Assembly (NCBI RefSeq): GCF_905147365.1 | Contig: NC_056415.1 | Span: 11,488,001-11,552,000, forward strand | Reading direction: 5' to 3' | Length of the DNA stretch: 64,000 bases | Source of the DNA: Aricia agestis | Lineage: Eukaryota; Arthropoda; Insecta; Lepidoptera; Lycaenidae | Shown here: positions 60,850-64,000 of the stretch, one piece after another | Numbering within the stretch: the stretch's first letter is position 1 | Layout: each line of letters opens with the position of its first letter | The notes under the pieces: model-generated | What the model was told of the DNA's origin: nothing | The model's database searches: none | The model's input: only the letters and a program-made list of their open reading frames with translations | Program-made: the position numbers and the translations under genes

Positions 60850-61042
60850 TTTAAACGAGCAATTCTTGTATATATGTATATATATAACTGGAGTCTCGGA
60901 ATCGGCTCCAACGATTTTCATGAAATTTAGTATATAGGGGGTTTCGGGGGCGATAAATCGATCTAGCTAGGAATCATTTTTAGAAAATGTCATTTTATTC
61001 GTGTTTTATCGAATACCGAGCAAAGCTCGGTCAAATAGCTAG
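60850..61042 (+). mobile_element. Helitron-like repeat, short-AT form
   Basis: From TTAAACGAGCAATTCTTG through CATGAAATTTAGTATATAGG to the hairpin ACCGAGCAAAGCTCGGT and the end AATAGCTAG|T. Plus-strand sibling of 46789-47120, with only a short TATATATATA run in place of the 154-bp microsatellite. Confidence 0.78.
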
Positions 61043-61055
61043 TTGATAAATGGTA

Positions 61056-61247
61056 AGTAACTTCAGGGCCCCCGTAAGGGCTACTGGCGCCTGTGTGCAG
61101 AAAAAGGATTTTGGCGCCCCTTTAGGCAAATTTTTCGAGTCCTTGGTTTTGGCCCCTAAAGATGGTGATTTGGCGCGCCTAGAGGATGGCGCCCGTGTGC
61201 ATTGCACACATTGCACATAATATGGTAGCGGGGGCCCTGAGTAACTT
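61056..61247. mobile_element. hAT-type MITE (176 bp) with perfect target duplication
   Basis: The element at 61064-61239 has ends CAGGGCCCCCG and CGGGGGCCCTG, flanked by the perfect 8-bp repeat AGTAACTT (61056-61063 and 61240-61247). The interior repeats GGCGC motifs (TTGGCGCCCC, TTTGGCGCGCC, ATGGCGCCC). A small minus-strand frame at 61031-61216 is only a by-product. Confidence 0.85.
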
Positions 61248-61811
61248 CATAATGACAGTATTATTATTTAAAGTAAACATATTGTCAAGGACGTAGCTTT
61301 TAGCCTTCTGCGCAGAACTGTTATCAGTAATTTTTCAAATCGTAAAGGGAAAGAAATAAATTCTAATAACAAAAAGAATACAGCAGAATTGAGAGTGTAT
61401 CTACAGACGCATGAAATACCCTAATATTTATCGTGCTTTTTATTACAGCTATTACCGAATAATTGCCGCCGGGGTTCCTAAATTCCTTGACCTAAGTCGG
61501 ACATAGGCTATATTTCACGCTAACGAGACAAGATGTGGAGATAGCAGGCTTCCCGGACGCAATTTGAATATGGCCCACGTGAGGCGTGGGTCAGGAGTTG
61601 GGCCTTCATACATCAAACCTGATTTATTCGGAAGCCGGGTTTAAACTTGTTTGGCATATTGGAGAAAATCCGTTATAAATTAGTTTGTCCAATATACGCA
61701 CAAGGTGAACGCAGATCACATTTAACACTTCATATAACATATTTTATTTAATTGTATGTTATGAATTTGATAAAACAAATTAATTTATTTAACGTTAAAA
61801 AATATACTTTA
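61248..61811. other. Non-coding interval, nothing recognised
   Basis: No supported gene or repeat. Confidence 0.5.
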
Positions 61812-62010
61812 CTAGATGACGCCCGCAACTCCGTTGCGCCAAAACTCGATTATCGCGCGAGAACCGTACATTTTTCCGGGACAAAAAGTATCCTATGTCA
61901 TTTCCCGAGACTCAAAGTATTTTCATGCCTAATTTCAGCAAAATCGGTTCAACGGTTTGGGCGTGAAGAGTTAACAAACAGACATACTTTCACATTTATA
62001 ATATTATAGT
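61812..62010 (-). mobile_element. Helitron-like repeat (GCGTCATCTAG-ended family)
   Basis: The best-preserved copy. On the minus strand it ends in the hairpin CAACGGAGTTG, then GCGGGCGTCATCTAG|T (at 61812). The interior has GGGACAAAAAGTATCC, CAGCAAAATCGG and GGCGTGAAGAGTTAAC. Confidence 0.75.
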
Positions 62011-64000
62011 ATGGATATTGATTAGTATGGATTTTAATTTTCTTAAAATTATAGCGTATCAATAAATTAACTTAGGCAAATCAATAAAGCACGCTTGTCA
62101 CTATTTTCACGAAAAGCTCGGAAAAGCGTAAATAGCTCGACAGCAAACTCGACAGACGATGGACAGATGGAAAAGGCAAGCGACGGCAATGTCCGTGTCA
62201 AAATGCTCACATTACACACGACACATCTCATTACCACATTCAGTCTTCAATCCGCGTCTGAATTTGCCAAATTTGGTTTTCATGAAGTTTCTCATCCAAA
62301 TGACTTTTTTTATCATTTTCATGCACAACGATATTAAATATTTTATAGTACGCATAAAATGTCAGCCAACGCTATCGTAAATTTATAATGCTACCATAAA
62401 AATGCTCCAAATTTAGACGAGTCAGGAAACCGTACCTTTTGATACCCTTACAGATGGTTCTGATATTATTTATCACCCATTAGGGAAGGCATTTGTTTGA
62501 CTAAAACCACTTATTTATAGACTAAAAACATTATATTATATTTTACTCGTATTTCGCGGCCGATCCACGCCTGTGATATTGCATATTAAAAATTATTAAA
62601 TTGTACTTTTCGTGACTATGTTATGCATACCTTTTTTACTCGTATTTTGCGGTCCCCCACGCTCGTAATTGGCCAATTTTAAATATTTAACCTCTACATT
62701 TGAATTAATAATTTTGCCATAACGCCACTAACAAAAGTTTAATGCAAGGAAAAGTTTAATAAAATTGATTTTAATAAAAATATCTGAGATGACTTTTAAA
62801 ACGAATGAAAACATTATCTGTAGAAGTAACCGCGTTCGCGGTAAATATTTTAAAATTTAAATTTTAATCTCACATTTTTTCATTCACGGTCCTTATAAAA
62901 GTATTGCTATCCTTTGTAATGAATAATGAAAATATTCATAGACATACCCTGGTTTTTAATACTCTGATACGTAGTACTGGATTTTTTTTCTGAAAAAATA
63001 ATTAAAAAACAAAAGGTTGTCGAAATAAAAAAGCCTGGTAGAAATATCAACATTTTTATTCTATTTCTTAGTATTTGATCTCCTATTATTTACATTAAAT
63101 TTTAAAACCTTTGACACATGTTTAACGTTTTTTATTTTCGTTAAGTAGAGATAGAGACATCTATTCACCAAATAAATATAAAATCAATTATCAGTAGGTA
63201 ATCTACTCGTATTTAAAATAGATTTTAACTTAAGTTAATGCAAATAACGAATGCATGCCTCTGTATTTGATTCATAAATTTTATTTTATACAATTACATC
63301 ATAATACTTATACTACTATTTACACAAACATACAATCATAGTAATAAATTGTAGATTTTTTCGTAAATGGAAAACTACCTAATTGCATAAAAAAAAGTTT
63401 ACTTTTAGTAAATCATCCGTAGATTTTGAATTTATAGAGTTATCCCTAAGTTATTCATATAATATTATAATTTAAATATAACTAAGATTGTTTCTCTTTC
63501 ATAATGAACTTGACAAAGGTAGGAAGAGGATCTTGAGAAACGGTCTTTCTTTCTTTATGCCTTGATAAGTACAACCCGGTCAAAAAATCTGTTGACTAGG
63601 CTGGTTATTTTTAATGAATACAATATTTGTTAAAACAAAGATCTAAACTCTTTCTTTGAAGCCAAAATTTGTTACAAGCTTTTTGAAAATGTATTCCATC
63701 ATCAACGATGATAACATTACAAAAAAATAAATTTAAATTATTAGGTATCATTCTCATATTTTTAAATTTCTTAACTAAGGGGTCAGTCTTTATTAAGATT
63801 ATTTTTAAATAACTTATAGAATAGCACAAAACTTTCAGAAACAGAGCTAAAGTTATTAGATAGCTATATTACATTGAATTCCTAAAATGAAAATGGTAAA
63901 AATATTTTATGAGCTTACTTTATTCTTACGTAATTCGTTTACTTGGCTATTTGACCAATGACATCTTTATGATGAGAATAATGAGATATGTTAGACAAGT
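62011..64000. other. Terminal interval, no gene called
   Basis: AT-rich DNA. TTTTACTCGTATTT-GCGG is repeated at 62540-62570 and 62636-62665. On the minus strand a short stretch at 63482-63597 reads as coding (TDFLTGLYLSRHKERKTVSQ) and ends in a stop. A frame at 63611-63829 lies upstream in another frame and contains NVIIVDDGIHFQKACNKFW. These could be remnants of an exon or of a transposase, but I recognise no family. Confidence 0.35.

Noticed and set aside
63482..63829. A host gene 3' exon on the minus strand
   Set aside because: Two short coding-like stretches lie in different frames, with no credible splice acceptor and no recognised family; kept only as a note in the interval entry.

Overview
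This is 64 kb of AT-rich insect DNA, most likely from a butterfly or moth. The repeat families point there: Helitron-like repeats ending in a hairpin plus CAGCTAG(T), a GGGTTCCGTACC-ended repeat carrying GACA/GACG microsatellites, a GGGTCACCTGATGG SINE-like repeat, and BEL/Pao, copia, gypsy and R1-like elements. There is no prokaryotic gene organisation. I found no host gene I can name. The window is a nested deposit of transposable elements, and every long open frame belongs to one of them.

Layout. 0.4-5.4 kb: a minus-strand Ty1/copia element with almost identical LTRs, an intact Gag-protease frame and a decayed pol. 6.2-7.3 kb: two GGGTTCCGTACC repeats in inverted orientation. 7.5-7.7 kb: a foldback insertion centred on a perfect 84-bp palindrome. 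9.65-9.88 kb: a small hAT-type MITE. 11.35-19.77 kb: a minus-strand Ty3/gypsy element with identical 301-bp LTRs, split by a 3,440-bp hAT transposon that has an intact 656-aa BED-finger transposase and a perfect 8-bp target duplication. 20.0-26.2 kb: a plus-strand BEL/Pao element with identical 233-bp LTRs, an intact pol and an internally deleted gag, sitting inside an older MITE.

27-38 kb: short non-autonomous repeats (Helitron-like, foldback and microsatellite-bearing) and a 1.6-kb pogo/Tigger-like element that encodes only a psq/CENP-B DNA-binding protein. 38.6-43.1 kb: a full-length CR1/Jockey-like non-LTR element with two intact ORFs, the first carrying a PHD finger, flanked by a 10-bp target duplication. 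43-52.5 kb: more small repeats and unannotatable AT-rich DNA. 52.6-60.4 kb: a composite block bracketed by long inverted repeats that contain tRNA-like modules. It holds a 5'-truncated R1-like LINE, whose target duplication is the tRNA A-box, and a second broken LINE. A 2,968-bp stretch spanning both is tandemly duplicated with a single visible base difference. 60.4-64 kb: a Helitron-like repeat, a 176-bp hAT-type MITE, another Helitron-like repeat and unassigned DNA.

The elements do not form a pathway. Their nesting gives a relative history: gypsy into or beside a Helitron, then hAT into gypsy; BEL into a MITE; R1-like LINE into a tRNA-like module, then tandem duplication. LTR identity and duplicate identity say that several of these events are recent. 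Family names come from motifs and termini read by eye; no database search was possible.
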